NCBI GenBank assembly: GCA_013285505.1
Contig: CP053450.1
Span: forward strand, 1,968,796-2,032,795
Length of the DNA stretch: 64,000 bases
Source: Planctomycetota bacterium
GTDB taxonomy: Bacteria; Planctomycetota; Phycisphaerae; Phycisphaerales; UBA1924
Direction: 5' to 3'
A program made the position numbers and the translations under genes. Shown one piece after another: positions 39,997 to 51,896 of this stretch (within the stretch, counting starts at the first letter, position 1; every line of letters begins with the position of its first letter). The notes below the pieces were generated by a model. It did no database searches. It saw only the letters and a list, made by a program, of their open reading frames with translations, and was not told the origin of the DNA.

Positions 39997-42853
39997 ATGA
40001 CCACTCCGTCCTCCCAGTCCAATCCGACCGGCGAGCCGTCCCGGATCGTGCGGCGAACGCCGCCGGGCGTCTATCGGCGCGACCGAGTCGCCGAATCGGT
40101 GATCCGAATAGGTGGCGGGGCGGTGCTGCTCACCGTGCTCGGCATCTGCGTCTACCTCGCGGCCGTCGTGATGCCGCTCTTTCAGGGGGGCAAGGCCGAG
40201 CCGGCCGCCACGGTCCCCATCGCCTCGACGGAGTCGTCCGACCCCGTCCACGGGCTGCAGATCGATGAATACAACCAAGGCGCGGTGGTGCTGTCCGCCG
40301 ACGGCGTCCTCACCGCCTATCACCTGGAGACCGGCGAGGTGCTGGGCAGGCGGCAGATCTCCAGCGACGGGATGGTGCCTACCGCTATCTCGCGATGGGG
40401 CCGCGACGGGCTGCTTGCCCTGGGCTTCGCGGACGGCTCCGTGCAGACCGGCACCGTCCAGTTCGTCTCCGATGTACGCGAGGTCGCCGAAGCCGAACTG
40501 CAGATCCCGGTCGGCAAGAGCCGGCCGGGTGAAGCACCGGGTGATGGCGGATTCCGACCGCTGATCGAGCGAGTCGATGTCGGGCAGGTCAGGGTCACCA
40601 CGCCAGAGATCGACCTGACTGCCCGCACAGCGCTTGAGGTGGGCGAGGGCGCGGTCACGAATCTCGATGTCTTCAGCGATGGACGGCGACAGACCGTTGT
40701 GGCGACACGCGAGCGCGGTCCGGCCTCATACGCCTCGATCCGGACGATCACCTCACTCGGGGGCGGCCCGTCCCGGACCCGGCTGACGAGCTACTCCTTC
40801 GACCTCGAGCCGCGCGAGAGCGAACCCGGCTGGATGTTCGTGTCGGGCGACGGCTCGCACGTCTATGTGGTCTGGCGCGACGGGACCTGCCAGCGGTACG
40901 CCGCGGCGGACCCGCGCAACACGCCGATTGTGCTGGCCGAGACCGTCCTGCTGACCGATTCGCCGGTCACCGTAGCGACCAAACTCATCGGATCCATCAC
41001 ACTGCTCGTTGGCGATGAGGCCGGGAACGTCTCGGCCTGGTTTGCCGCACCCGATCCGAATGCCCCGACGCCGGACCAGTCCGGGCTGGTCAGAGCCCAC
41101 AAGATCCGCGGCCCCGGCGGCTCGGTCGTGTCGATCGGCACCAGTTGGCGGGACCGTTCGGTCGTGGTCACCGACGACCAGGGCCATGCGTTGGTCTGCC
41201 ACCTGGCCAGCGAGAAACGGATCGTGAGCCTCGCGTCGGACTCCGGGTTGCCCGCTGTCGCGGGCGCGATCGCGCCCAAGAACGACGCCGTCGCGGTGCT
41301 CCTCGCCGACGGCACGCTCAGCCACGCCGCCTACGACCCGGGGTATCCGGAGATCACGTTCAAGTCGCTCTTCGCCCCGATGCACTACGAGGGGCAATCC
41401 GAGCCGGTGTTCTCGTACCAGAGCTCGGCCGGAGACGACGCGGCCGAGCCCAAGCTCAGCCTCACGCCGCTGATCTTCGGCACACTCAAGGCGACGCTGG
41501 TGGCGATGCTCTTTGCGTGCCCTCTGGCGGTCCTCGCGGCGATCTACACCAGCGAATTCCTCTCCCCGGGCGTCCGGCGATCCGTGAAGCCGGCGATCGA
41601 GCTCATGGCGTCCCTGCCATCGGTCGTGCTGGGGTTTGTCGCAGCGATGGTGGTTGCCCCGATCTTCCGCGACCTGCTTCCAGGCATCATGACCTCGATG
41701 ATCACCGTGCCGGTGACGATCATCTTCGGGGCCGGCCTCTGGACACTCGTGCCCAACCGGATCAGGGCGGGCTTCGGCCGGCGGACGCAGTTCGTGCTGG
41801 TGACGCTCGCGCTGGCGGTGGGCTTCGGCTCGGCGTGGTTCGTCGGCCCGATGCTGGAGCGGGCCCTGTTCCGCCCGACCACCAGTGATCTGCTCGTGAT
41901 GGGCGGCTCGTACGAGCCGGCGGACGCCGGCGATGTGCCCGGGTGGGTCGGCGTGCGCAGCTCGATGAGCCCCGACGAGGAACGGCGGTTGAGGCAGGAA
42001 GGTCTGTACTTCCGCGACGGCGGCGTCGTGCAACCGGTCGAGGTGTCCGACGAGGCGATGGCCGCGATCCGGGCCGAGATGCTCGAGCAGGGACTCGACA
42101 CCCCAAGCATCCGGCGTTGGCTCAACGGGGAGATCGGGGGGGCCCTGGCCGGGCTGGCTGGTGGCGATGCTCCCGGTCGGCGCGATCATCGGCATGGTGC
42201 TCACAGCAAGGGGGGCGGCGTTGATCAGGAAACGCTCCGCGGCCGAGCAGTCCCACGTCGCGGAAGTGGTCATCGCGATCGGTCAACCGATCGCGATGCT
42301 CGCGTTCACCGTGGTGTTCGCCGCGGTGCTGGCGTCCGTGCTGACCTCGGTCGGCCTGGATGCCCGCGACTCGATCTTCGGCCGGTTCACACCCCGCAAC
42401 AGCCTGATCGTCGGCGTCATCATGGGCTTTGCGATCATCCCGATCATCTACAGCATCAGCGAGGACGCGCTGGCCAGCGTGCCCAACAACCTGCGCGCCG
42501 CCTCGCTGGGTTCGGGGGCCTCGCCCTGGCAGACCGCGATCAAGGTGGTGCTGCCCGTCGCGGCCTCGGGAATCTTCTCGGCCTCGATGATCGGGCTCGG
42601 CCGGGCGGTGGGGGAGACCATGATCGTCCTTATGGCCACCGGAAACACGCCCACGATGGACCTCAACATCTTCGAGGGCTTCCGGACGCTCTCGGCCAAT
42701 ATCGCGGTGGAGCTGCCCGAAGCGCCCAAGGGAGAAGCGCTCTACCGCGTGCTCTTCCTCTGCGGCCTCGTGCTGTTCATCATGACCTTCTTCATCAACA
42801 CCACCGCCGAGATCGTGCGCCAGCACTACCGGAAGAAGAACGCTCTGCTCTAA
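39997..42853 (+). CDS. pstC: Phosphate ABC transporter permease PstC with large N-terminal extracytoplasmic domain (one indel)
   Basis: After repair this is about 953 residues, against about 320 for E. coli PstC. A first membrane helix (GGAVLLTVLGICVYLAAVVM) is followed by about 430 residues of beta-rich, propeller-like sequence (GAVVLSADGVLTAYHLETGE, SYVSGDGSHVYVVW-like blades, HALVCHLASEKRIVSLASD). Then comes the permease: TLKATLVAMLFACPLAVLAA, ELMASLPSVVLGFVAAMVV, an inserted soluble segment (about 41890-42120), and GLGRAVGETMIVLMATGNTP. The frame breaks at 42150-42154; restoring GGGCGCTGG repairs it. The extra domain may sense phosphate or contact PstS, but that is inference. Confidence 0.9.
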
Positions 42854-42867
42854 GCGTGTCGCCATCC

Positions 42868-45244
42868 ATGCCCAACCCCACCGCCGCAATTTCAACCGAC
42901 ACACAGCGCCACGTCCGCCGCACCGGACGCTACGGGCGCGGTGAGTCGATGGTCTGGCTGCTCGGGGCGGCGCTCGTGTTCAACATCATCATGATCGCGG
43001 CGTTGTTCGGTCTGGTCGCCGTTGAGGGTCTCAAGGCGTTCTGGCCACTGCCCGTCGAGCGTGTGACCCTCCGTTCCGGCGATGAGTTTCTCGGCGTCCC
43101 GATCCGCGAAGAGGCGTTCGAGGTGTCGGCGCAGCGCAGGCGTGAGCTGCTCGCAAGGGTGGAGGCCGGTGAGATCGCGCCCGAGGCGATCGCCCACGAC
43201 GGCAGCCCGATGCGGCGGCTCTACAGAGTCGGCAACCGCGACCTCGGCCAAGAGCCCTTCCGATGGGTCGAGATCGAAAACCTCGAGTCCGCCGAGCGGC
43301 CGGACGAACCGGTCTTCGTGGAACGTGTTGAATGGGGCGTTTTCGTAGGCGTCCCGGAAGCCGTGGTCGTGCAGACCATGTCTCCGGCCCCGCTCGACGA
43401 CTCCGGAGCGCCCGTGCTCGGTGCCCCGGCCGAGGAGGTCGTGGACGAGGACGGAACGCCGATACGCCGCACGCGCGAACTCCGGCAGATCGAGGTGGAG
43501 CCACAAGTCGTCGAGCCGTTCGTGGTGACGCGACGGTTCGTGGCCGAGGGGCGGCAGGACACGTGGGAGATGCTGCAGGAACTCATGCCCGCCGCGACCG
43601 AACGGCGTGAAGAGATACGGCGGATGCGCCGCGAGGAGATCGGCCCGAACAGTGCCGCGATGACCCGGCTGCACCAGCAGACGGTGCAGGCCGAGATCGA
43701 GCTCCGCCGGGCTCAGGCCGGCGACGGGCGCTCGGGCAGTGAACCCCGCCGCGTGGTGGGCCGCGGCACTCAGCGCCGCTGGACTGGTCGCGGCGATCGT
43801 GCTGACCTCCCGCGGTACCCGGAAGTCGGGCCTGAAACCGACAGCGAGCCGTCGGGTAGTGCGGAGAGCCGCGGTCGTTCTGGCAGCCGGCCTCCTGCTC
43901 TTTGTCTGGCTGGAGCGTCCCGGCGGCGGCACGATGACGCCGGCGCGTCTCGCGGAGATCAAGGCCGACGCCGCGGTGGTCCAGAGCCAGCTCGAGAGCG
44001 AGTACGCCGAGGTCGCCGCCAAGATCGCAGCCGTCCGGGCAGTAGACGACGAGTACCGCGTGATCATCCGTGACCCCGCGGCCGATCGATTCGCGCCCGA
44101 GCGGCAGTCCCTGCCCGACGAGCCCATGCGAGTTTCGCAGATCACCCGCGTCTTCGCGCCCAACACGCTCTCGCCGGGCGAGCGATTCGGGCTCTACCTC
44201 GCGCGCTGGTGGGAGTTCCTCTCCGAAGATCCGCGTGAGGCCAACACCGAGGGCGGCGTGTTCCCGGTGATCTTCGGCACGGTGCTCCTGACCATCCTGC
44301 TGACCATTGTCGTCGTGCCACTCGGCGTGCTCGCGGCACTCTATCTGCGCGAGTACGCCAAGCAGGGCGTGGTGACGAGCCTCATCCGTATCGCGGTCAA
44401 CAACCTGGCGGGCGTGCCGAGCATCGTCTACGGCGTCTTCGGCCTGGGGTTCTTCTGCTACACCGTGGGGGGATATGTTGACGCCGGGCCCGGCGAATCG
44501 ACACAGCTCCCGACTTTCCAGTGGTGGTTTCTCGTCGCGGCCGGGCTCGCGGTGGTCCTGGCGGCCAGCTCCTTCGGGATTCTGAGTCTGCGGCGACCCG
44601 GCGAGCCCGACACGCCCAGACACACCGCCCTCCGGATCACGTCAACGGTGGCGTGGATCGCCGCCTTCGGGCTCGTGGCCGCGATGTTCGTCACGACGCC
44701 CTATTTCCACGGATTCTTCGAGGCGAGGCTGCCCGACCCGACCTTCGGCAAGAGAGGCCTGCTCTGGGCCTCGCTCACGCTCGCGTTGCTCACCCTTCCA
44801 GTGGTCATCGTCTCGACCGAGGAGGCCATCGCCGCGGTGCAGCCCTCCCTGCGCGAGGGGTCGTACGGCTGCGGCGCGTCCAAGTGGCAGACGATCAAGC
44901 GGGTCGTCCTGCCGGGTGCCATGCCCGGCATCCTGACCGGCATGATCCTCGCGATGGCTCGCGGCGCCGGCGAGGTCGCGCCGCTCATGCTGGTCGGCGC
45001 GCTCAAATGGGCCCCGGAGCTCCCAATCTCGCTCGACGCCCCGTTCCTCCACCTGGACCGGAGCTTCATGCACCTGGGGTTCCATATCTACGACCTCGGA
45101 TTCCAGAGCCCCGACTCCGAGGCCGCCCGGCCGCTGGTCTGGGCGAGCACGTTGCTCCTGATCGCCGTGATCCTGATGCTCAACCTCGCCGCGATCATGC
45201 TGCGAGCCCGCGTCCGCCGCAAAATGGGGTCGGGCCATTTCTAG
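42868..45244 (+). CDS. pstA: Phosphate ABC transporter permease PstA with large extracytoplasmic region (one indel)
   Basis: After repair this is about 790 residues, over twice the usual PstA. The N-terminal helix VWLLGAALVFNIIMIAALFG is followed by about 250 soluble residues ending in a charged coil (EIRRMRREEIGPNSAAMTRL). Two more helices (AAWWAAALSAAGLVAAIVL and AAVVLAAGLLLFVWL) and a second coil lead to the permease domain with VFPVIFGTVLLTILLTIVVV, NNLAGVPSIVYGVFGLGFF and ILAMARGAGEVAPLMLVGA. A GGCGC read as GGGCGC at 43724-43731 breaks the frame; repair gives GDGARAVNPAAWWAAAL. It follows pstC by 14 bases. Confidence 0.9.
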
Positions 45245-45280
45245 CTCGCGTTGTCAGAGTTGATCTTCCCGGAGTTGCCA

Positions 45281-46162
45281 ATGATGAACAGCATGACCGC
45301 GACACCCGTGACCCCCGAAGCGCGAGCGGAGCAGGACTCCTCGATCATCCAACGGATCCAGCAGGGGCTGGAGACGACGCCCGAGGTCCACGCCTCGCTC
45401 GCCGGGGAGACCCCGATCCTCGAGATCGAGCAGTTCTCGCTCTGGTACACCAAGGCCCAGGCGATCTTCGACATCTCCATGGCGGTGCCCCGCGGCAAGG
45501 TCACGGCGCTCATCGGGCCCTCTGGGTGCGGCAAGTCCACGCTCCTGCGTTCGGTCAACCGACTCAACGACCTGATCGACGGCGTGCGCATCGGCGGCCG
45601 GATGCTCCTGAACGGCGAATCGATCTACGACCCGTCCGTGGACGTCATCGACCTGCGCAAGCGCATGGGGATGGTCTTTCAGAGGCCTAATCCCTTCCCG
45701 ATGTCCATCTTCGAGAACGTGGTCTACCCGCTGCGGATCGATGGCGAAAGCCGGCGTTCCGTGCTCGCGGAGGCCTGCGAGCGTGCGCTCCGCGGCGCGG
45801 CGATCTGGGAGGAGGTCAAGGACCGGCTCAGCGACTCGGCGCTCGGACTCTCTGGCGGTCAGCAGCAGCGCCTCTGCATTGCGCGCGCAATTGTGGCGGA
45901 GCCGGACGTGCTGCTGCTCGACGAGCCCTGCTCCGCCCTCGACCCCATCGCCACCCTCCGGATCGAGGAGCTCATCCACGAGATCTCGGAGCGGTACACC
46001 GTCCTGATCGTGACCCACAACATGCAGCAGGCCTCGCGGGTGTCCGATTTCACGGCGTTCATGTATCTGGGCCGGCTGGTGGAGTACGGGATGACCCGAG
46101 ATATCTTCCAGACGCCCCGGCTGCAGGAGACCGAGGACTACGTGACCGGCCGATTCGGCTGA
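45281..46162 (+). CDS. pstB: Phosphate ABC transporter ATP-binding protein PstB
   Basis: A 293-residue ABC ATPase. Motifs in order are Walker [20 protein letters not shown], the Q-loop [16 protein letters not shown], signature [16 protein letters not shown], Walker [14 protein letters not shown] and the H-loop [21 protein letters not shown] and [10 protein letters not shown] are PstB hallmarks. About 40 extra residues precede the domain. The ATG at 45281 has GGAG six bases before it and is preferred over an upstream TTG. No phoU follows. Confidence 0.95.
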   Translation: MMNSMTATPVTPEARAEQDSSIIQRIQQGLETTPEVHASLAGETPILEIEQFSLWYTKAQAIFDISMAVPRGKVTALIGPSGCGKSTLLRSVNRLNDLIDGVRIGGRMLLNGESIYDPSVDVIDLRKRMGMVFQRPNPFPMSIFENVVYPLRIDGESRRSVLAEACERALRGAAIWEEVKDRLSDSALGLSGGQQQRLCIARAIVAEPDVLLLDEPCSALDPIATLRIEELIHEISERYTVLIVTHNMQQASRVSDFTAFMYLGRLVEYGMTRDIFQTPRLQETEDYVTGRFG

Positions 46163-46247
46163 CACTCTCGCCGACCCGAGGGGTCCGAACCGGCCCGCGC
46201 AGGCCCCTGTTGGCGAGGGTTCCGTCAGGATTCCGGGATTGGGGACG

Positions 46248-46275
46248 TTGAGCAGCCGATAGTTCTGCCTAGGAT
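46248..46275 (+). promoter_or_regulatory. Possible promoter of sucAB
   Basis: TTGAGC and TAGGAT are separated by 16 bases and lie about 70 bases before sucA, in the 180-base gap after pstB. Confidence 0.4.
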
Positions 46276-46343
46276 CGTCATTGGTGGCTCCGGATCGCTG
46301 TTCGGAGCCTCGGACATCGGGTATTTTCGGGCTGAGGGAAGCA

Positions 46344-49183
46344 ATGAACACCCCGCCGGGAGCTGTGCCGCCCGCCGTCAACGCATGGAACGCCGAGTAT
46401 CTCGACGACGCGTACGAGCGGTTTCTCAAGGACCCTGACGCCGTCTCACCAGAGATGCGGGCGTTCTTCCAGGGATTCGAACTCGCCCGGAGCGCGGGCA
46501 GCCCGCCGGGCGGGGGCGGGGAGGGCTCGGGCTCCCCGATCCAGGCGGCGGCCGATCGTTTGATCGCCGCCTACCGCGGCCGAGGCCACATCAAGGCCAA
46601 GCTCGACCCGTTCGGACGCGAACGGGAACGCCCGGCGTTCCTCACCCCCGCCTTCTACGGCCTGTCCGACGCCGACCTCGCCCGGACCGTTCGCGTGGAC
46701 GATGTCAGAGGGCTGGGTGCCACCGCGACCATCGGCGAACTGGTAGAACACCTCAAGAGCACCTACGCCGGGACGATCGCGCTCGAATTCAACCACATCG
46801 AGTCCGATGACGAGCGGGTCTGGTGGCTCGACCGCTTCGAGGGCAGCCGCGGGCGGGTCGACCTGAGCCGCGGCGACCAGGTCCACATCACCCACCAGCT
46901 CCTCATGGCCGAGATCTTCGAGAAGTTCCTCGGCAAACGCTACCCGGGTGACAAGCGGTTCAGCCTCGAAGGCTCCGAGTCGCTGATCCCCCTGCTGGAT
47001 CGGATCATCGAGGGGTCCTCCGATCTCGGGGTCGAGGAGGTCGTGCTCGGCATGGCCCACCGAGGCCGCCTCAACGTGCTCAACAACATCATCGGGAAGA
47101 CCTACGCGCAGATCTTCACGGAGTTCGAGGAGAACTGGGACGCCGATTTCGTGGACGGTGGCGGTGACGTCAAGTACCACCGCGGCTACTCGGGCACGCG
47201 CCAGTTCCGCAACGGGAAAATGGTCCACCTCGCTCTGGCGAGCAACCCCAGCCACCTCGAAGCGGTCGCCCCCGTCGTCGCCGGGCGCTGCCGCGCCCAA
47301 GCAGCGCCTCCGCGGCGATCGCGAGCGTCGGGCGCGTGATCCCCCTGATCATCCACGGCGATTCGGCCATCTCCGGCCAGGGCATCGTTTACGAGATGGT
47401 GAACCTCTCGCAGCTCGAGGGCTACACCACCGGCGGCACCGTCCACGTCGTGGTCAACAACCTCATCGGATTCACCACCATCCCCGAGGACGCACGCTCG
47501 AGCCGGTACTGCACCGACGTGGCCAAGGTCGCCGGAGCGCCCGTGCTGCACGTCAACGGGGAAGACCCCGAGGCGGTTGTCGCAGCGGCCCAGATGGCGA
47601 TCGAGTACCGGCAGCGGTTCCGCAAGGACGTCTTCATCGACATGTGGTGCTACCGACGCTACGGGCACAACGAGCAGGACGAGGCGTCCTTCACCCAGCC
47701 CATCATGGCGGGCCTGATCAAGCGCAAGCCCAGCACGATGAAGGTCTACGCCGAGCGGCTCCTCGCCGAGGGCGTCCTCACCGACAGCGACATGAAGACC
47801 ATTCGCACCCGGCTCGACGAGTCGCTCGAGCAGGCCCAGGACGCGGCCAAGAGCTCCCCCTACGACCCGACGATCGATCCGGGCAGCGCCCGGTGGTCGG
47901 GCGTGCAGCGGACCTTCAGCTTCGATTCGCCCAAAACGGCAATCAGCGAGGCCATGCTCAAGGAGATCTGCGACGGTCTGGGTCGCGTGCCGGAAGGGTT
48001 CAAGGTCAACCCCAAGCTCGAGCGGGTGCTCGAGGGCCGCCGGTCGCTCCCCCAGACCAAGGACATTTCCTACGCCGACGCCGAGAGCCTCGCGTTCGGC
48101 TCGCTGCTGCTCGAGGGCACCCCGATCAGGCTGAGCGGGCAGGATTCCCGACGCGGCACCTTTAGCCACCGCCACGCGGTGCTGCGCGACTTCAAGACCG
48201 GTGCGCCGTTTATCCCCCTCAACGGCATGCGGCCGGAGTGGGAGCCCGGCGAGGGGCAGTTCGACCCGGCGACCCAGCAGGCGCACATGTGCGTCTACGA
48301 CAGCCCGCTGTCGGAGGCCTCGGTCGTGGGCATCGACTACGGCTACTCGCTCGCCGATCCCAGCATGCTGGTCATGTGGGAGGCGCAGTTCGGCGACTTC
48401 GTCAACGGTGCGCAGGTGATCATCGACCAGTTCATCGCCTCCGCCGAGGCCAAATGGGAACGCTGGTCCGGCCTGGTCATGCTCCTTCCCCACGGCTACG
48501 AGGGCGCGGGCCCCGAGCATTCGTCGGCCCGCATGGAGCGGTTCCTCAAGCTCTGCGCCGGCGACAACATGCAGATCGTCCACCCATCCACCGGGCCGCA
48601 GATCTTCCACCTGCTCCGCCGTCAGGCCAAGCAGAGCTTCCGCAAGCCCCTGATCGTCTTCACGCCCAAGAGCATGCTCCGCATCCCGACCGGCACCACC
48701 GACGAGCTCACCAGCGGACACTTCCTCGAGCTGATCGACGACCCCAGATTCGTCGCCGGTAGCAACCGCAAGGCCGTGACCCGAGTGGTGCTGTGCGCCG
48801 GCAAGTTCTACCACGAGCTCGCCGCACGGCGCGACGAGATCGGCCGCGACGACATCGCGATCGTCCGCGTGGAACAGCTCTACCCGTTCCACGCCCAGCT
48901 GTGCAAGGAGATCCTCGCCCGCTACCCCAAGAGCGCCGAGCTGGTCTTCGCCCAGGAGGAGCCCCGAAACGCAGGTGGCGCACTCTTCATCCTCGACCGG
49001 CTCCGCGAGACGCTGGGGCTGGAGGGCAAGTACATGGGTCGCTCGGCGAGCCCGACGCCCGCCGTCGGATCCAAGCGGGTGCACAAGCAGGAGCAGCACG
49101 AGCTCATCGACGACATCATCGGGCCGGTGCCGACCGAGGCGCCGGAGACCACCCAAGGCAAGGTCGCCCAGGCGACGAAGTGA
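46344..49183 (+). CDS. sucA: 2-oxoglutarate dehydrogenase E1 component SucA (two indels)
   Basis: E1 decarboxylates 2-oxoglutarate with thiamine diphosphate and passes the succinyl group to the lipoyl E2 in the citric acid cycle. The protein is about 946 residues after repair. Landmarks: the E2-binding N-terminus NAWNAEYLDDAYERFLKDPD, GMAHRGRLNVLNNIIGK, the ThDP region GDSAISGQGIVYEMVNLSQL, NNLIGFTTIPEDARSSRYCT, YRRYGHNEQDEASFTQP, and in the C-terminal half LLPHGYEGAGPEHSSAR. Breaks at 47292-47298 and 47328-47335 are single extra bases next to GCGC; repair gives RAKQRLRGDRERRRVIPLII. The ATG at 46344 has GAGGGAA upstream. sucB follows after 54 bases. Confidence 0.96.
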
Positions 49184-49237
49184 TCGAACGGAACGGGCCG
49201 CCGGACGCGACGCCCCCGCAGCAGGAACGAACCGAAC

Positions 49238-50566
49238 ATGGCAACCGACATCGTCATCCCCACCGTCGGCGAGAGTGTGACCAGCGGCGTGATCTCGACC
49301 TGGCTCAAGGCCGACGGCGACTACGTCGAGCGCGACGAAACAGTCCTCGAACTCGAGACCGACAAGGTCACGATGGAGATCACCGCCCCGGCCGCCGGCA
49401 GCCTCAAGCGGATCGCCGCTGAGGGAGACGAGGTCGAGGTCGGCGCGGTCGTCGGTGCCGTAGACGAATCGGCGACTAAGCCCGCCGAGGCCGCGTCAGA
49501 GACCAGCGAGCCCGCAAACGCCGCCTCTCCCGCCGAGGCCAAGTCTGAGGACAAAGCAGATCCCAAGCCAGAAGCCAAGCCCGCGGCCGCAGCCCAGAGC
49601 GAATCGCCCGCACCCCAACCGGCACACTCCAACGGCGACTACCGCACAACTCCCCTGGCCGAACGCATCGCCCGCGAGAACAACGTCGACCTCTCCCGCG
49701 TCGTCGGCACCGGCGCCGGCGGCAAGATCCGCGAGCAGGACGTGCTCGCCTTCGTCCAGTCCGCGCAGGCCTCTGTGGGCGCGCTCATCGGGGCAACGGG
49801 CGGGGGCCAGCCCGCGTCCTCCGGCGGCCAGTCCGGCCCGTCCCGCGCCACCAGCCGCAAGAAGATGACGCCGCTCCGCCAGCGGGTCGCCTCACGCCTC
49901 GTCGAAGCCCAGCGCACCGCGGCGATGCTGACCACCTTCAACGAGTGTGACATGACCGCCGTCATGGACCTCCGCAAACGCTACAAGGAATCTTTCGCCG
50001 AGAAGCACGGCGTCGGCCTCGGCTTCATGTCCTTCTTCATCAAGGCGGTCGTCAACGGCCTTCAGGCCTCGCCCATGGTCAACGCCTCGATCGTCGAAGG
50101 CGAGGACGGCAGCCCGACCATCGAGACCCGTGACTACTGCGACATCGCCATCGCCGTCGCCAGCCCCAAGGGCCTGGTCGTCCCGGTGATCCGCAACGCC
50201 GAGACGCTCTCCTTCGCCGGTATCGAGTCCAAGGTCAAGGAACTCGCCCTCCGCGCCCGCGACGGCAAACTCGAACTCTCCGAGATGATGAACGGCACGT
50301 TCACCATCACCAACGGCGGCATCTTCGGCAGCCTCATGTCCACACCCATCCTCAACCCGCCCCAGTCGGCGATCCTCGGCATGCACACGATCAAGAAGCG
50401 TGCCGTCGAGCACCCCGACAAGCCCGGCGAGATCGCCCTCCGCCCGATGATGTACCTCGCGGTCAGCTACGACCACCGCATCATCGACGGGGCCGAAGCG
50501 GTGACGTTCCTCGTCGCGATCAAGGACGCGATCGAGAACCCCGAGCGGCTCATGCTCGATCTGTAA
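49238..50566 (+). CDS. sucB: Dihydrolipoyl succinyltransferase (E2) SucB
   Basis: A 442-residue E2. The lipoyl domain (residues 1-80) has the lysine in [11 protein letters not shown]. An alanine/proline/glutamate-rich linker follows, then the peripheral-subunit-binding domain ([20 protein letters not shown]). The acyltransferase core has [38 protein letters not shown], and the catalytic [16 protein letters not shown]. It works with SucA; the E3 gene (lpd) is not adjacent. Confidence 0.96.
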   Translation: MATDIVIPTVGESVTSGVISTWLKADGDYVERDETVLELETDKVTMEITAPAAGSLKRIAAEGDEVEVGAVVGAVDESATKPAEAASETSEPANAASPAEAKSEDKADPKPEAKPAAAAQSESPAPQPAHSNGDYRTTPLAERIARENNVDLSRVVGTGAGGKIREQDVLAFVQSAQASVGALIGATGGGQPASSGGQSGPSRATSRKKMTPLRQRVASRLVEAQRTAAMLTTFNECDMTAVMDLRKRYKESFAEKHGVGLGFMSFFIKAVVNGLQASPMVNASIVEGEDGSPTIETRDYCDIAIAVASPKGLVVPVIRNAETLSFAGIESKVKELALRARDGKLELSEMMNGTFTITNGGIFGSLMSTPILNPPQSAILGMHTIKKRAVEHPDKPGEIALRPMMYLAVSYDHRIIDGAEAVTFLVAIKDAIENPERLMLDL

Positions 50567-50589
50567 CCGCCGGGCATCGCAAATTGTGC

Positions 50590-50612
50590 CATGGGTGGCT
50601 CGTCCACCCATG
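50590..50612. repeat. Palindromic element after sucB
   Basis: CATGGGTGG / CCACCCATG form a 9-bp stem with loop CTCGT, 23 bases after the sucB stop. No T-run follows. The flanking GTGCCATGGGTGG pattern resembles a REP-type palindrome more than a classical terminator. Confidence 0.45.
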
Positions 50613-50669
50613 CTTCCGCACCGGCGCAATCCGCGCGATAACAGATGTTTTTCGGTGTTCGCGGCCTCG

Positions 50670-50692
50670 GGGTTGGCTCATCCAGCCAACCC
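50670..50692. terminator. Hairpin between convergent sucB and the phosphatase gene
   Basis: GGGTTGGCT / AGCCAACCC with loop CATCC overlaps the last codons of the phosphatase gene. It has a perfect 9-bp stem but no T-run on either side, so it is a plausible but weak bidirectional terminator. Confidence 0.4.
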
Positions 50693-51154
50693 GTCCAAGA
50701 GCCCCCCGCACGCCCGCTCCAACATCGCAAACACTCGGTCAAACCCGTCCGGCCCACCGTAATACGGATCCGGTACCTCGAGTTCGTGCTCTTCTGCCGC
50801 CGCCAAAGTCGGGTCATAGCTCCGCATGAGCTTCACCCGATCCTCCGGCGCACCGAGCCGCAGCAACGCGTGCCGATTCGAGGCGTCCATCGCCAGCAAC
50901 AGGTCAAACCGCTCGAAGTCCGTAGTGGGATCGACCTGCCTCCCGATGCTCGGCAGATGCACCCCGTTCCGTTTCGCCGTCGCCACCGCGCGCCCGTCCG
51001 GCGGCGCACCGACATGCCAATGCCCGATACCGCACGAATCGACATCAAAGCGGTCGAGCACGCCGCGGGCCTTGGCCTGATGCAGAAACACACCCTCGGC
51101 CAGAGGCGACCGGCAGATGTTCCCAAGACAAACAAACAACAGACCGGTGGTCAT
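50678..51154 (-). CDS. Low-molecular-weight protein-tyrosine phosphatase
   Basis: A 158-residue LMW-PTPase. The P-loop is FVCLGNICRSPLAEGVF with the nucleophilic Cys and the CX5R arginine, and the general acid is in VPDPYYGGPDGFD near the C-terminus. Homologues dephosphorylate tyrosine kinases of capsule export, or act in stress responses. The start at 51154 (MTTGLLFVCLG) puts the P-loop at the usual distance; an upstream start at 51193 would add 13 atypical residues. It follows the acetyltransferase gene on the same strand. Confidence 0.9.
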   Translation of the reverse strand: MTTGLLFVCLGNICRSPLAEGVFLHQAKARGVLDRFDVDSCGIGHWHVGAPPDGRAVATAKRNGVHLPSIGRQVDPTTDFERFDLLLAMDASNRHALLRLGAPEDRVKLMRSYDPTLAAAEEHELEVPDPYYGGPDGFDRVFAMLERACGGLLDGLAG

Positions 51155-51193
51155 GGACTCTCTCCGAGCGCCGGGGCGACCCGGCGCTATCAC

Positions 51194-51859
51194 TCAGGGC
51201 TCTCGCAATCGGTGGTGCGTGCAGTCCCATTCCTCCGCCATTACGCCCCAGCCGAGCCGGTCGGTGCACCCGATCCCCTGCACGAAGTAGTCCTGCCGCT
51301 GCATGACCTCGGCGCGGAGCCCGAGCTTCTCCGGCACCCGGCTCGACGCCGCGTTGGCCGCGGAGCAGTAGATCAGGATGCGCCGCAGGCCCAGCCCGCC
51401 CGACTCTTGCCCGCCGAGCGCCCACGACAGAACATGCGCCGTGGACTCGGTGCACACCCCCCGATTCACCGCATCGGCCCTGATCCAGTACCCGACCTCG
51501 GCCGAGGCGGTGTCACGGTGCACACCGTGGACGCCCGTGCCACCGAGCAGCCTGCCATCGGCCTTGTCGAAGATCCCGATCCCCACATTGTTGAAGGTCT
51601 TCCGCGCGCGGAGCGCCACGATCTGCGAAGCGATGTAGTGGGTGCTCTCCACGATGTCCGTGTGGCCCGCTCTGGCCCACGCCATCCACGGCAGCAGGTG
51701 CTCGCGGCTGGACGACACCGCCTCGAGCAACGCCGCGGCGTCGGTCAATTCGTACGCCCGAACCACCAGCCGCGGCGTCTCGAACCGGATCACGAATGGA
51801 TCCGGCGGCGTCCACCCCAGCCCCAGACCGGTATCAACCTCATTGGCACATCTGGGCAT
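51194..51859 (-). CDS. GNAT-family N-acetyltransferase (RimJ/RimL-like)
   Basis: A 221-residue acetyltransferase. IRFETPRLVVRAYELTDAAA is the typical RimJ/L beginning, then VGIGIFDKADGRLLGGTGVH, SAEVGYWIRADAVNRGVCTE (where the acetyl-CoA loop Q/RxxGxG/A is altered to NRGVCT) and NAASSRVPEKLGLRAEVMQR. The substrate, protein or small molecule, is not known. It is in one transcript with the downstream phosphatase and divergent from the E1-like gene, with about 37 bases between starts. Confidence 0.85.
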   Translation of the reverse strand: MPRCANEVDTGLGLGWTPPDPFVIRFETPRLVVRAYELTDAAALLEAVSSSREHLLPWMAWARAGHTDIVESTHYIASQIVALRARKTFNNVGIGIFDKADGRLLGGTGVHGVHRDTASAEVGYWIRADAVNRGVCTESTAHVLSWALGGQESGGLGLRRILIYCSAANAASSRVPEKLGLRAEVMQRQDYFVQGIGCTDRLGWGVMAEEWDCTHHRLREP

Positions 51860-51896
51860 GCTCGGAGTCTACCGGTCGCCCGTCTACGATGCCATC

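Noticed and set aside
39997..44073. One 1,358-residue fusion of PstC and PstA
   Set aside because: The long frame arises because the indel in pstC shifts into the frame of pstA. After repair pstC stops at 42853, and pstA starts 14 bases later.
50590..50692. Two hairpins as classical rho-independent terminators of sucB
   Set aside because: Neither stem is followed by a T-run in either direction; kept only as palindromes or weak terminator candidates.
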